From Rheinheimera pacifica (lineage in GTDB: Bacteria > Pseudomonadota > Gammaproteobacteria > Enterobacterales > Alteromonadaceae), in assembly GCF_900108485.1 (NCBI RefSeq), contig NZ_FNXF01000003.1:204530-268529 (forward strand): a DNA stretch of 64,000 bases. Reading direction: 5' to 3'. Below are positions 1-9,468 of this stretch, piece by piece. Numbering within the stretch: the stretch's first letter is position 1; every line of letters begins with the position of its first letter. Below the pieces are notes generated by a model. The model was given only the letters and a program-made list of their open reading frames with translations, did not search any database and had not been told where the DNA came from. The position numbers and the translations under genes are program-made.

Positions 1-542
1 GCTTCCAGCGGCTGCTGCACCATAACCTTCAGCCAATATATAACAATGGCCGACAACAATACCGTTGCCAGCAACGCCACCAGTTGCAGGGTGCGAAAAC
101 TACGTACCTTTTGCTCTGCATCCTGCTGAATGTACAGTACCAGTTGCTCCAGCAGCACAATTTGCTCAGAGAGCGCCTGCGCAGTTTGCTGCGGACTGAG
201 TAGAGACTGTGTCAGTTGCGGCTCCAGTTGCAGCCAATGCTGTCTGGCCGCTTCAAACTGCGACACTATAGTGTCGTTATGCATAAAGCGCTTAAATACC
301 GGATGCTGCCAGCTTTGATTAAACTGCGCCTGAGCAGCCTGCAGCTGCTGCTGGTCTTGCTGCAGGGTCAGCCATGCCATCCGATAGCTTTGCATCCGCA
401 GCGAACCTGCCACGTTTACCGCATGCGCATCATTATCGGTTTTATCCGACAACCAGTACGACGCCAGCATGGTACCGATAGCCAGCGTGACGATGCAGGC
501 CAGGGCGATGTTAATCCGGGTAACGATTGAAAACTGTCGCAT
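1..542 (-). CDS. narX: Nitrate/nitrite sensor histidine kinase NarX, N-terminal part (cut by window edge)
   Basis: About 180 N-terminal codons are present; the gene runs off the left edge, so HAMP and kinase domains are not visible. The protein starts MRQFSIVTRINIAL with a first membrane segment, followed by a periplasmic part containing VNVAGSLRMQSYRMA. This matches the P-box of NarX-type sensors, the nitrate-binding helix (E. coli has AGSLRMQSYR). A second hydrophobic segment (LVALLATVLLSAIVIYWL) lies near the edge, as expected for a periplasmic sensor bracketed by two helices. The gene is divergent from narG, and a narL-type regulator gene would be expected further left. The family senses nitrate/nitrite and phosphorylates NarL. 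Family assignment is firm; NarX rather than NarQ rests on the P-box and the nar linkage. Confidence 0.88.
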   Translation of the reverse strand, partial: MRQFSIVTRINIALACIVTLAIGTMLASYWLSDKTDNDAHAVNVAGSLRMQSYRMAWLTLQQDQQQLQAAQAQFNQSWQHPVFKRFMHNDTIVSQFEAARQHWLQLEPQLTQSLLSPQQTAQALSEQIVLLEQLVLYIQQDAEQKVRSFRTLQLVALLATVLLSAIVIYWLKVMVQQPLE

Positions 543-726
543 AATCACTCCGCTTACTTTACTACCTAAGCATATCTGCATATTTGCCGCTGCGCCGCTT
601 TGACGCCAAAACTATTGGCACAATCGAGCTACCCCCTTTTCCTTGCTACCTACGCCGCAGCTGCCTGCCTCTTACAGGAGTGGGTAGAAGTTGGCGTATT
701 GTCGGCGATAACGGCGTTACCCACAC

Positions 727-742
727 TACCACCTTGTGGGTA
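727..742. promoter_or_regulatory. NarL/NarP-like 7-2-7 site upstream of narG
   Basis: TACCACC-TT-GTGGGTA forms an inverted pair of heptamers with a 2-bp gap, the layout bound by NarL/NarP (consensus TACYYMT-N2-AKRRGTA). The right half matches 6 of 7 and the left 5 of 7. A further heptamer-like TACCCAC lies at 718-724. The site centre is 53 bp upstream of the FNR box centre. Confidence 0.55.
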
Positions 743-780
743 TTTGGGTTTTTTATCAGCAATTTAGTGCTCTGGCTGGC

Positions 781-829
781 TTGATCCAAATCAAGCATCA
801 TCACAGCGTTGTTTCTATAGTGTGCATAC
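781..829 (+). promoter_or_regulatory. FNR/DNR-dependent class II promoter of narGHJI
   Basis: TTGAT-CCAA-ATCAA at 781-794 is a perfect FNR/DNR box. A -10 element TATAGT lies at 816-821, which puts +1 near 828-829 and the box centre (787.5) at about -41.5, the class II activator position. The rest of the 335-bp narX-narG gap shows no gene. The narG ribosome site is the GGAG just before the ATG at 878. Confidence 0.85.
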
Positions 830-877
830 CAGAAAAGCAAGATGTCTGTTCATGCAGGACAAGACCAGGAGTAAACC

Positions 878-3800
878 ATGAGTCACCTACTCGACAAACT
901 GCGGTTTTTTACAACCCGCAAAACCCCGTTCGCCGATGGCCACGGTGTCACCACCAACGAAGACAGAAGCTGGGAACAGGGTTACCGCCAGCGCTGGCAG
1001 CACGATAAAATTGTGCGCTCTACCCACGGCGTAAATTGCACCGGCTCATGCAGCTGGAAAATTTATGTTAAAGACGGTCTGGTGACCTGGGAAACCCAGC
1101 AAACAGACTATCCGCGCACCCGGCCGGATTTACCAAACCATGAACCACGCGGCTGCCCGCGCGGCGCCAGTTACTCCTGGTACATTTACAGCGCTAACCG
1201 CTTAAAATACCCTAAGGTACGCCAGCAGTTAATGAAACTGTGGCGCGAAGCCAAAGCAGTGCATAAAGACCCGGTTAAAGCCTGGGAATCTATTGTTACC
1301 GATCCGGTAAAAGCAAAAAGCTACAAAGAGCGCCGCGGTTTGGGCGGTTTTGTCCGCGCTAGTTGGGATGAAGTAAACGAGCTGATTGCCGCCTCTAACG
1401 TGTACACCACTAAAACCTATGGCCCGGACCGGGTTACCGGCTTCTCGCCTATTCCGGCGATGTCGATGGTGTCTTACGCCGCCGGCGCGCGTTATTTATC
1501 ACTGATTGGCGGTAACTGCTTAAGCTTCTACGACTGGTACTGCGACTTACCACCGGCTTCACCGCAGGTGTGGGGTGAGCAAACCGACGTGCCTGAATCG
1601 GCCGACTGGTATAACTCAAATTACATTATTGTTTGGGGCTCTAACGTGCCGCAAACCCGTACTCCCGACGCACACTTTTTAACCGAAGTACGCTACAAAG
1701 GCACCAAAACCTGCGTTATTACCTCGGATTACTCAGAAGCGTCTAAATTTGGTGACACCTGGTTAGCTCCGCGCCAGGGTACTGATGCCGCTTTGGCGAT
1801 GGCCTTTGGCCATGTCATTTTAAAAGAATTCCATGTCGATAATCCAAGTGCGTATTTTACCGACTATGTAAAACGCACCACCGATATGCCGATGCTGGTA
1901 ATGCTGGAGCAAGGTGACAAACATCTGACACAGGGCCGGTTTTTACGCGCCGCCGATTTAGTGAACAACCTGGGTGAAGACAATAACCCGGACTGGAAAA
2001 CCATTGCCATTAACAGTGATGGCCGCTTAACCAGCCCCAATGGTGCCATTGGTTATCGCTGGGGCCAGGCCGGCAAATGGAACCTGGAGCAAAAAGATAA
2101 AGACGGCGAAATCGACTTACAGTTATCGCTAAAAGACAACCGCGACGAACTGGTCGAGGTGGCCTTCCCGTACTTTGGCGGCGCACCGCACGAGTACAAA
2201 TACTTCCAGCACACCGCGCATGACGAAGTACAACTTCGTAAAATTCCGGCCAAACGCGTCGAACTGGCCGATGGCAGCACTGCACTGGTTGCCACCGTAT
2301 TTGACTTAATGCTGGCGCACTATGGCGTAGATAACGGCATTGGTGATGACAGCCGGGCTAAATCCTACTTAGACAACGTGCCTTATACCCCGGGTTGGCA
2401 GCAGCCGATTACCGGTGTTAACCCGGAAGATGTGATTCGGGTAGCGCGTGAATTTGCCCGTAACGCCGATAAAACCCGCGGCCGTTCTATGGTAATTGTC
2501 GGTGCCGCATTAAACCACTGGTACCACATGGACATGAACTACCGCGGTTTAATTAACATGTTAATGATGTGCGGCTGTATCGGCCAAAGCGGCGGCGGCT
2601 GGGCGCACTATGTTGGCCAGGAAAAACTGCGGCCACAAACCGGCTGGACCCCGCTGGCGTTTGCACTGGACTGGCAGCGCCCACCGCGTCATATGAACGG
2701 TACTTCGTTCTTCTACAACCACTCCAGCCAGTGGCGCTATGAAAAGCTGGATATGACCGAAGTGGTATCTCCGCTGGCGAACAAAGAAAAGTGGAGCGGC
2801 AGTATCGTCGATTTTAACGCCCGCGCCGAACGGATGGGTTGGTTGCCATCAGCACCACAACTGGGCGTGAACCCGCTGGGGCTGGCGGCGAAAGCCAAAA
2901 CCGCCGGTGTTGAGCTAAAAGACTATGTGCTGCAGCAGCTGAAAGATCGCAGCATTAAGTTTGCCTGCGAGCAGCCCGACAGCCCGCAAAACTTCCCGCG
3001 TAATATGTTTATCTGGCGCTCTAACCTGCTGGGCTCCAGCGGTAAAGGCCACGAATATATGCTGAAGCACTTTTTGGGCACCAAACATGGTTTGCTCGGT
3101 AAAGACTTAGGCGAGTTCGGTGGTAAGAAGCCGCAGGATATCGAGTGGACTGACAAGGGTGCCGAAGGCAAGGTCGACTTATGGGTAACGCTGGATTTTA
3201 GGATGTCCACCACCTGTCTGTACTCCGACATCGTGCTGCCTACCGCCACCTGGTATGAAAAAGACGACATGAATACGTCGGACATGCATCCGTTTATTCA
3301 CCCGTTAACGGCCGCCATTGACCCGGTATGGGAAGCGCGCAGCGACTGGGAGATATTCAAAGGCATCGCTAAGGCGTTTTCCAAAGCTTCCGTCGGCCAC
3401 TTAGGCGTTGAAACCGATGTGGTCACCACGCCAATGCACCACGATACACCGGCCGAGCTAGCCCAGCCGTATGGCGTTAAAGCCTGGTGGAAAGGCGAAT
3501 GCGATGCGATACCGGGCGTGACCATGCCGCACATTAATATTGTCGAGCGTGACTACCCTAATACCTATGCCCGCTTTACCTCGATTGGGCCACTACTGGA
3601 AAAAATCGGCAACGGCGGCAAAGGTATCGGCTGGGACACTAAAGAGGAAGTCAGCTTCCTGAAAAAACTTAACCGGGTGCATACCGATGAAGGTGCTAAC
3701 AAAGGTATGGCAAAAATTGACAGCGCCATCGACGCCTGCGAGATGATTTTGTCCCTGGCGCCAGAAACCAATGGCCATGTCGCGGTTAAAGCCTGGGAAG

Positions 3801-4594
3801 CGCTGGGCAAAATTACCGGCCGTGACCACACCCATTTGGCGCTGCCCAAAGAAGACGAGAAAATCCGCTTTAACGATATCGTCGCCCAGCCACGTAAGAT
3901 CATCAGCTCGCCAACCTGGTCAGGTCTGGAAGATGAGCATGTATCCTACAACGCCGGCTACACCAACGTACACGAGCTGATCCCATGGCGCACCATTACC
4001 GGCCGTCAGCAGTTTTATCAGGATCACGAGTGGATGCGCGATTTTGGCGAGCAGCTGTGCAGCTACAAGCCGCCAATTAACTTAAAAACCGTGCAGCCGG
4101 TGCTGAATAAAAAACCGAACGGCAATAAAGAAGTGGTACTGAACTGGATCACGCCGCACCAGAAATGGGGTATCCACAGTACTTACTCGGACAACCTGTT
4201 AATGCTAACGCTGTCGCGCGGCGGCCCTATCGTCTGGTTAAGTGAAACCGACGCTGCCGCAGCCGGTATTGAAGATAACGACTGGATTGAAATCTTTAAC
4301 GTTAACGGCGCCATCGCCGCCCGTGCTGTCGTGTCACAACGGGTACCGGAAGGCATGAGCATGATGTACCACGCTCAGGAGCGCATTGTAAACGTTCCGG
4401 GCAGTGAGCTTACCGGCACCCGCGGTGGTATTCATAACTCGGTTACCCGCGCTGTAATGAAACCGACGCATATGATCGGTGGCTATGCCCAGCAATCCTA
4501 CGGCTTTAACTACTACGGCACCGTTGGCTGTAACCGCGATGAATTCGTTGTCGTGCGCAAAATGCACAACGTTGACTGGTTAGATACTAAATAA
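878..4594 (+). CDS. narG: Respiratory nitrate reductase alpha subunit
   Basis: Molybdenum catalytic subunit of the membrane-bound NarGHI enzyme, which reduces nitrate to nitrite at the cytoplasmic face with electrons from quinol. At 1238 residues it is close to E. coli NarG. The [4Fe-4S] FS0 ligands are visible as His50, Cys54, Cys58 and Cys93, the same numbering as in E. coli. The FYDWYCDLPPASPQ segment (about 217-230) is the region holding the Mo-ligating Asp of this clade. The N-terminus carries the vestigial Tat-like sequence typical of NarG. ATG 878 is preceded by GGAG. First gene of narGHJI-ppiC, with FNR and NarL-like sites upstream. No lesion seen. Confidence 0.98.
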   Translation: MSHLLDKLRFFTTRKTPFADGHGVTTNEDRSWEQGYRQRWQHDKIVRSTHGVNCTGSCSWKIYVKDGLVTWETQQTDYPRTRPDLPNHEPRGCPRGASYSWYIYSANRLKYPKVRQQLMKLWREAKAVHKDPVKAWESIVTDPVKAKSYKERRGLGGFVRASWDEVNELIAASNVYTTKTYGPDRVTGFSPIPAMSMVSYAAGARYLSLIGGNCLSFYDWYCDLPPASPQVWGEQTDVPESADWYNSNYIIVWGSNVPQTRTPDAHFLTEVRYKGTKTCVITSDYSEASKFGDTWLAPRQGTDAALAMAFGHVILKEFHVDNPSAYFTDYVKRTTDMPMLVMLEQGDKHLTQGRFLRAADLVNNLGEDNNPDWKTIAINSDGRLTSPNGAIGYRWGQAGKWNLEQKDKDGEIDLQLSLKDNRDELVEVAFPYFGGAPHEYKYFQHTAHDEVQLRKIPAKRVELADGSTALVATVFDLMLAHYGVDNGIGDDSRAKSYLDNVPYTPGWQQPITGVNPEDVIRVAREFARNADKTRGRSMVIVGAALNHWYHMDMNYRGLINMLMMCGCIGQSGGGWAHYVGQEKLRPQTGWTPLAFALDWQRPPRHMNGTSFFYNHSSQWRYEKLDMTEVVSPLANKEKWSGSIVDFNARAERMGWLPSAPQLGVNPLGLAAKAKTAGVELKDYVLQQLKDRSIKFACEQPDSPQNFPRNMFIWRSNLLGSSGKGHEYMLKHFLGTKHGLLGKDLGEFGGKKPQDIEWTDKGAEGKVDLWVTLDFRMSTTCLYSDIVLPTATWYEKDDMNTSDMHPFIHPLTAAIDPVWEARSDWEIFKGIAKAFSKASVGHLGVETDVVTTPMHHDTPAELAQPYGVKAWWKGECDAIPGVTMPHINIVERDYPNTYARFTSIGPLLEKIGNGGKGIGWDTKEEVSFLKKLNRVHTDEGANKGMAKIDSAIDACEMILSLAPETNGHVAVKAWEALGKITGRDHTHLALPKEDEKIRFNDIVAQPRKIISSPTWSGLEDEHVSYNAGYTNVHELIPWRTITGRQQFYQDHEWMRDFGEQLCSYKPPINLKTVQPVLNKKPNGNKEVVLNWITPHQKWGIHSTYSDNLLMLTLSRGGPIVWLSETDAAAAGIEDNDWIEIFNVNGAIAARAVVSQRVPEGMSMMYHAQERIVNVPGSELTGTRGGIHNSVTRAVMKPTHMIGGYAQQSYGFNYYGTVGCNRDEFVVVRKMHNVDWLDTK

Positions 4595-4610
4595 GGTTGG
4601 AGTAAGTAAC

Positions 4611-6146
4611 ATGAAAGTCAGAGCCCAAATAGGCATGGTGCTGAATTTAGACAAGTGCATAGGTTGCCACACTTGCTCCATCACTTGTAAAAATGTCTGG
4701 ACCTCGCGTGAAGGCGTCGAGTACGCCTGGTTTAACAACGTTGAAACCAAGCCCGGCATTGGTTTTCCCAAAGAGTGGGAAAACCAGCAAAAATGGAACG
4801 GCGGCTGGGTACGCAATAAAAGCGGCAAGCTGGAGCTGAAAATCGGCGGTAAACGCCGCATTCTGGCGAATATTTTCGCCAACCCCGACTTACCGGAAAT
4901 TGACGACTACTACGAGCCGTTCGATTTTGACTACCAGCATTTACACAATGTTGGCGATACCAAACACCAGCCGGTAGCACGGCCGCGCTCGCTTATTAGC
5001 GGCCAGCGGATGGAAAAAATTGAATGGGGCCCAAACTGGGAAGAAATTCTCGGTACCGAATTTGCCAAACGCAAAGTCGACCAGAACTTTAACGAAGTGG
5101 TACAAAAGGACATCTACGGTCAGTTTGAAAAGACTTTTATGATGTACCTGCCACGTTTATGTGAGCACTGCTTAAACCCCGCCTGCGTGGCAGCCTGCCC
5201 TTCCGGCGCCATTTATAAGCGCGAGGAAGATGGCATAGTGCTGATTGATCAGGACAAATGCCGCGGCTGGCGCATGTGTGTATCGGCCTGCCCGTACAAA
5301 AAAATCTATTACAACTGGAAAACCGGGAAATCTGAAAAATGTACTTTCTGCTTCCCGCGCATTGAAGCCGGCCAGCCGACAGTCTGCTCGGAAACCTGTG
5401 TTGGCCGCATCCGCTACTTAGGCGTGCTGCTGTATGACGCCGATAAAATTGAAGTGGCGGCCAATACGCCAAACGAGAAAGACTTATATCAGGCGCAGCT
5501 GGATATCTTCCTTGATCCGAACGATCCGGCAGTAATTGCCGCAGCCCGCGCCGAAGGCATCAGCGATAACTGGATTAAAGCTGCCCAGCGCTCACCGGTT
5601 TATATGATGGCGATGGAGTGGAAAGTGGCCCTGCCACTGCACCCGGAATACCGCACCCTGCCAATGGTCTGGTATGTGCCGCCATTGTCACCAATCCAAA
5701 GCGCGGTACAAGCCGGCCATGTTGGCATGAACGGTGAAATTCCGGATCTGAAATCGCTGCGTATTCCGCTGCGTTACCTGGCCAACATGCTGACAGCCGG
5801 TGATGAAGCACCGGTGGTGCGGGCGCTGGAGCGGATGATAGCCATGCGCGCCTTTAAACGCGCGCAGCAGGTAGACGGTGTAGAAGATGCCGAGGTGTTA
5901 AAACAAGTGGGCTTAACGCCAGTGCAGGTAGAAGAAATGTACCGCTATATGGCACTGGCAAACTATGAAGACCGCTTTGTTATACCAACCAGTCACCGCG
6001 CCTATGCCGAAAACGCCTACGACTTAAAATCGAGCTGTGGTTTTAGTTTTGGTAATGGCTGTGGCGATGGCAATAACGGCGTCAACCTGTTTGGCACTAA
6101 AGCCAAAGGTGTGCGTCAGGTTATCCCGGTTGAGATTAAGGACTAA
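4611..6146 (+). CDS. narH: Respiratory nitrate reductase beta subunit
   Basis: Iron-sulfur electron-transfer subunit between NarI haems and NarG. The 511 residues match the E. coli length (512). The first cluster motif has Cys16, 19, 22 and 26. A second group is CEHCLNPACVAACP starting at Cys184. The third is CRGWRMC starting at Cys217, with Trp220 replacing a cysteine; this marks the [3Fe-4S] centre of NarH. A further group, CTFCFPR, appears near residue 244. It begins 16 bp after narG and is followed by narJ with a very short gap, so it is co-transcribed. Confidence 0.98.
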   Translation: MKVRAQIGMVLNLDKCIGCHTCSITCKNVWTSREGVEYAWFNNVETKPGIGFPKEWENQQKWNGGWVRNKSGKLELKIGGKRRILANIFANPDLPEIDDYYEPFDFDYQHLHNVGDTKHQPVARPRSLISGQRMEKIEWGPNWEEILGTEFAKRKVDQNFNEVVQKDIYGQFEKTFMMYLPRLCEHCLNPACVAACPSGAIYKREEDGIVLIDQDKCRGWRMCVSACPYKKIYYNWKTGKSEKCTFCFPRIEAGQPTVCSETCVGRIRYLGVLLYDADKIEVAANTPNEKDLYQAQLDIFLDPNDPAVIAAARAEGISDNWIKAAQRSPVYMMAMEWKVALPLHPEYRTLPMVWYVPPLSPIQSAVQAGHVGMNGEIPDLKSLRIPLRYLANMLTAGDEAPVVRALERMIAMRAFKRAQQVDGVEDAEVLKQVGLTPVQVEEMYRYMALANYEDRFVIPTSHRAYAENAYDLKSSCGFSFGNGCGDGNNGVNLFGTKAKGVRQVIPVEIKD

Positions 6147-6151
6147 ATACG

Positions 6152-6922
6152 ATGTCAACAACAAGCATGCCAATACTACAACTATTGTCCTTACTGCTGG
6201 ACTACCCGAAGCAGCCGTTAATCGATGCCAAAGCTGAATTGCTGGCGATAGTGGCCGATGCCGCTATCGCGGCAGAGCTTAAGCAGCAGCTAAATGCTTT
6301 TATTACAGCGCGCTGCAGTGGTGAGCTGATGGACTGGCAATCAGAATACGATGGCCTGTTCGAGCGCGGTCGCTCACTGTCCTTGCTGATATTTGAGCAT
6401 ATTCATGGTGAGTCGCGCGACCGCGGCCAGGCCATGGTGAACCTGCTGGCGCAATACCGCGAAGCCGGGCTGGATATCGGCGTAAAAGAGCTACCAGACT
6501 ACCTGCCGCTTTACCTGGAGTTTTTATCGACCCAGGGCGAACAAAACGCGCAAATTGGCCTGGAAGAAATCGCACCGGTATTGGCCGTACTGCTGTGCCG
6601 TCTGCAGCAGCGTGAGTCAGACTACGCCGGTATTTTTGCCACCCTGGTGGCGCTGTCGGAGGCTGACGTCGATTTAGCCGATATTAAAGCGCAAATTGCC
6701 GGCGAGCAGCGCGACGACACACCCAAAGCGCTGGATAAAGTCTGGGAAGAGGAAATGGTTAGCTTTATCGGTAACGAGCAAGCTAATTCAGCCTGCGGCA
6801 GTGGCAATAAACCGACCGATGGCCAGCGCCGCGATCAGTTTATTCCGCTTAGCACTGAGCTGCTGGGCAGTGAAGAAGCCGGGCAACAACTTTATAAAGC
6901 AGCCGCAGCAAAGCGCGCGTAA
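6152..6922 (+). CDS. narJ: Nitrate reductase molybdenum cofactor assembly chaperone
   Basis: TorD/NarJ-family chaperone needed to insert the molybdenum cofactor and FS0 cluster into NarG before membrane docking. 256 residues, slightly longer than E. coli NarJ (236). It is all-helical in appearance, with the family segment SLLIFEHIHGESRDRGQAM (about 82-100) and PDYLPLYLEFLS (about 118-129). The C-terminal tail is rich in Gly, Asn and Gln and looks unstructured. It sits between narH (5-bp gap) and narI (12-bp gap), the standard narGHJI order. Confidence 0.96.
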   Translation: MSTTSMPILQLLSLLLDYPKQPLIDAKAELLAIVADAAIAAELKQQLNAFITARCSGELMDWQSEYDGLFERGRSLSLLIFEHIHGESRDRGQAMVNLLAQYREAGLDIGVKELPDYLPLYLEFLSTQGEQNAQIGLEEIAPVLAVLLCRLQQRESDYAGIFATLVALSEADVDLADIKAQIAGEQRDDTPKALDKVWEEEMVSFIGNEQANSACGSGNKPTDGQRRDQFIPLSTELLGSEEAGQQLYKAAAAKRA

Positions 6923-6934
6923 AGGAGCATTAAC

Positions 6935-7624
6935 ATGGCACACTTAAATCTGTTTGCCTTTGGCATTTACCCCTACATTGCCATCGCCATTATGGTGATT
7001 GGCAGCTGGATCCGCTACGACAGAGAGCAATACAGCTGGAAAACCAGCTCCAGCCAGCTACTGGAAAGCAAACAGCTGCGTAAAGGCAGTATTGCTTTTC
7101 ACATTGGCGTACTGGGTATCTTTTTAGGCCATTTCTTTGGTTTACTGATGCCAAAAGAAATTTGGTACCTGTTTGGTATTACCACCCAGATGAAGCAACT
7201 TATCGCCATTGGCGCCGGTGGTTTATTTGGCTTAATCTGCTTTTACGGCCTGACAATCCTGATTAAACGTCGCTTGTTTAACCCACGCATCCGCGCCACC
7301 AGCAACCCGATGGACATTGCTATTCTGTTTTTACTCTACGCACAGCTGATTTTGGGCTTGCTGAGTATTACCGTATCAATGGGCCATTTAGATGGTGCCG
7401 AGATGCTAAAACTGATGGCCTGGGCGCAAAACACCGTTACCTTTAACAGCTTAGCTGCAGCAGAGGCTATTAGCGGCGTGCACTGGATTTTTAAACTGCA
7501 CGTTTTCCTTGGTATGACGCTGTTTGTGGTGTTTCCGTTTAGCCGCCTGGTACACATGCTAAGTGTGCCGGTGCAGTACGTGCGCCGCCAGCACCAGATA
7601 GTACGCCAGCGTTTTGTACGTTAA
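6935..7624 (+). CDS. narI: Respiratory nitrate reductase gamma subunit (cytochrome b)
   Basis: Membrane dihaem cytochrome b that oxidises quinol and passes electrons to NarH. 229 residues with five predicted transmembrane helices. Haem ligands expected from E. coli (His56, His66, His187, His205) appear here as His56, His66, His189 and His207. A clear AAGGAG-type ribosome site precedes ATG 6935. It completes the enzyme; a repeat-like spacer of about 290 bp then separates it from ppiC. Confidence 0.97.
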   Translation: MAHLNLFAFGIYPYIAIAIMVIGSWIRYDREQYSWKTSSSQLLESKQLRKGSIAFHIGVLGIFLGHFFGLLMPKEIWYLFGITTQMKQLIAIGAGGLFGLICFYGLTILIKRRLFNPRIRATSNPMDIAILFLLYAQLILGLLSITVSMGHLDGAEMLKLMAWAQNTVTFNSLAAAEAISGVHWIFKLHVFLGMTLFVVFPFSRLVHMLSVPVQYVRRQHQIVRQRFVR

Positions 7625-7638
7625 AGGACGCGAACAGC

Positions 7639-7917
7639 GATTTGGTTTCGGGCCCTGACGGTTGCAACACTCGCTGTGCTCGCCACAGCAACTCGCTGCG
7701 CTCAGACACTCTGTGGCTGCGCTATCGAGGTTCCAACCCGGGCCTGGCAAGAACGGTTGACCTGCCTCGCAGCGAGCCGATATTGCTAAGCAAAGCGTCT
7801 CCGGCATGGATGCCGGAGAGAAGCCTCCAGGGACGAATTTACGGCGTCTTTGCGTGCAATACCGGCTTAAAGCAGCCTGGCGGCACGCTACCCAGCACCA
7901 GATAACAGAGGTTCAAA
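7639..7917 (+). repeat. Intergenic repeat-like palindromic region between narI and ppiC
   Basis: About 290 bp without a convincing gene. It contains nested dyads: GCCACAG 7682-7688 with CTGTGGC 7711-7717; TTGCT-A-AGCAA 7783-7793; and CTCCGGCAT 7799-7807 with ATGCCGGAG 7810-7818. It also holds a T-arm-like GGTTCCAACCCGGGCC. The tail (about 7801-7855) resembles a dispersed intergenic element I recall from related genomes, where it is often mis-called as a small protein. The ppiC ribosome site (AGAGG) is at the right end. The copy number in this genome cannot be judged from one window. Confidence 0.5.
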
Positions 7918-8685
7918 ATGATACAAGTAAACAATGCCAGTATCAGCGAAGCGGCCATTATGGCCGAAGTACAATACCACCCGGCCGCCAGCAAACGCGC
8001 GGCTACGCTTAAAGCCGCTGAATCGCTGATCATCGGTGAATTATTACGTCAACGCGCCAAAACGCTGGGTCTGAGCGTTAAAAGCGAGCTGAATAGCGCC
8101 AGCGATGATGACTTTCTTGATGCACTGTTCAGTCGCGAACTGCCGATCCCCACCGCATCTGAAGAAGAATGCTTACAATACTACAAGCTGAACCCGCAGC
8201 GTTTTGCCAGCTCGCCGCTGCTCGAAGTCAGCCATATTCTGCTGCCCGCGGCACCGGAGGATGATAAAGCCAGGGTAGAAGCCAAAATACTATCCGAGCA
8301 ATTAATCCTGCAACTGCAACAAGGCGACCGCCTGGCTGAGCTGGCTAAACGCTACTCGGCCTGCCCGTCAAAAGAAACCGGCGGCAGCCTGGGCCAAATC
8401 AGCCGTGGCCAGACAGTGCCCGAGTTTGAACGGCAAATATTCAGTGCTGAGCCAGGCTTACTGCCGCAGGGTATCGAAAGCCGTTACGGTTTTCATATCG
8501 TGTTTATTGCCCGCAAAGTGCCGGGTAAGCTATTGCCGTTTAGTGCCGTACAACAAAAAATAGCCGAATACCTGAACGAGAAAGTGCGGCGCAAAGCGGT
8601 AGCACAATATATTCATACGCTGATAGTTGCTGCAGACATTGAAGGCTACGACTTTAACCTGTCGGCGTCACCTTTAATGCAGTAA
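7918..8685 (+). CDS. Parvulin-type peptidyl-prolyl cis-trans isomerase of the nar operon
   Basis: 255-residue cytoplasmic-looking protein with no signal peptide. The N-terminal half is a helical SurA/NifM-like segment. The C-terminal half is a PpiC rotamase domain: LEVSHILLP (about 101-109), GGSLGQISRGQTVPEFE (about 158-174) and SRYGFHIVFI (about 188-197). PpiC-type isomerases occur directly behind narI in other denitrifiers, for example Pseudomonas aeruginosa. That context suggests a role in folding or maturing the nitrate reductase, although the exact client is unknown. A strong hairpin follows the stop codon. Alternative reading: a general NifM-like foldase. Confidence 0.88.
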   Translation: MIQVNNASISEAAIMAEVQYHPAASKRAATLKAAESLIIGELLRQRAKTLGLSVKSELNSASDDDFLDALFSRELPIPTASEEECLQYYKLNPQRFASSPLLEVSHILLPAAPEDDKARVEAKILSEQLILQLQQGDRLAELAKRYSACPSKETGGSLGQISRGQTVPEFERQIFSAEPGLLPQGIESRYGFHIVFIARKVPGKLLPFSAVQQKIAEYLNEKVRRKAVAQYIHTLIVAADIEGYDFNLSASPLMQ

Positions 8686-8693
8686 CGCTAGTG

Positions 8694-8717
8694 GCAGGGC
8701 GCATATTTGCGCCCTGC
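8694..8717 (+). terminator. Strong hairpin after ppiC
   Basis: GCAGGGCGCA (8694-8703), TATT loop, TGCGCCCTGC (8708-8717): a perfect 10-bp GC-rich stem right after the ppiC stop and before the convergent gene at 8740. No T-run follows, so it may be an atypical or bidirectional terminator or a barrier to decay. Confidence 0.6.
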
Positions 8718-8739
8718 TCGTCGCGGCCTCTTTGTATCA

Positions 8740-9264
8740 CTAATAGCGGCGGCTGTGATAAGCATAGGCGTCACTTAAGATACGTTCCCGCTGCTGATCA
8801 AAGCGATCATGTTGGCGCTCGGTGTTAACAATAAACCGCTCATACGCCTGATCCACCTTGCGCTGAAATTTCTCACGGGCTTTGGCGCGCTTATGTCCTT
8901 TGCCCTTTTTGCTGTCACGCCGATACTCATTTGCCAGTTTATCCAGTTCACGATCGAGCTCACGTTCAAACCCGGCTAATTTGCGCTGGTGGTCTGCGGC
9001 AAGCTTGCGTAATTGCTGACGACTGCGTTCATCCAGCCGTGGCGCGGGTTGCCGGTTAACATAATGCCGACTGTACCCCTGATATACCGGATCTATCCGC
9101 GACACACGCAACAGTTCTTGTGCAGCCCGTTGCATAGTAAACACCACGACATCCTGCACTACCCTTTCTGCGGGCTCATAACTACCCTGATGAGCACTTA
9201 TTGGCCATGCTGGCAACGTCAGCAAGGTTGCAACTAACAATGTTTTCTTGATACCTGTTCTCAT
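8740..9264 (-). CDS. Exported basic coiled-coil protein of unknown function
   Basis: Not recognised. The ATG at 9264 is chosen because GGAG lies 6 bp upstream and the product then opens MRTGIKKTLLVATLLTLPAWPISAHQ, a good Sec signal peptide; the upstream extension of the frame does not look coding. The mature part (about 150 residues) has a short N-terminal region, then a long, highly charged helix rich in Arg, Lys, Glu and Gln (residues about 80-170) that looks like a coiled coil. No cysteines are visible in the mature part. It is convergent with ppiC and divergent from the outer-membrane barrel gene. A periplasmic role is inferred from the signal only. Confidence 0.7.
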   Translation of the reverse strand: MRTGIKKTLLVATLLTLPAWPISAHQGSYEPAERVVQDVVVFTMQRAAQELLRVSRIDPVYQGYSRHYVNRQPAPRLDERSRQQLRKLAADHQRKLAGFERELDRELDKLANEYRRDSKKGKGHKRAKAREKFQRKVDQAYERFIVNTERQHDRFDQQRERILSDAYAYHSRRY

Positions 9265-9468
9265 AGCAGGCTCCATCTTTGGGTAAACACCGCCTGAGTT
9301 TGGCGGCAGCAGGATGAACCGGTGCTGAAATAACTTGATAGCCAGAGTACCGCCACCATACCAATAACGGCAACCGCGTACCGAATGGTAGGTAACCATT
9401 TAATATAATTATAAAAAACTCTATTCCGCGTTAGGATCTTCCCGTCGTCTTTTGTCAGGAAGCCCGCA

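Noticed and set aside
7720-7745. tRNA-like T-arm (GGTTCCAACCC)
   Set aside because: No acceptor stem, D-arm or anticodon arm could be drawn around it.
7642-8012. Open frames between narI and ppiC as small proteins
   Set aside because: They coincide with palindromic repeat-like DNA, lack ribosome sites and look like the usual mis-calls on dispersed elements.
9265-9399. N-terminal extension of the exported basic protein
   Set aside because: It would bury the signal peptide 45 residues inside the protein, and GGAG points to the ATG at 9264.
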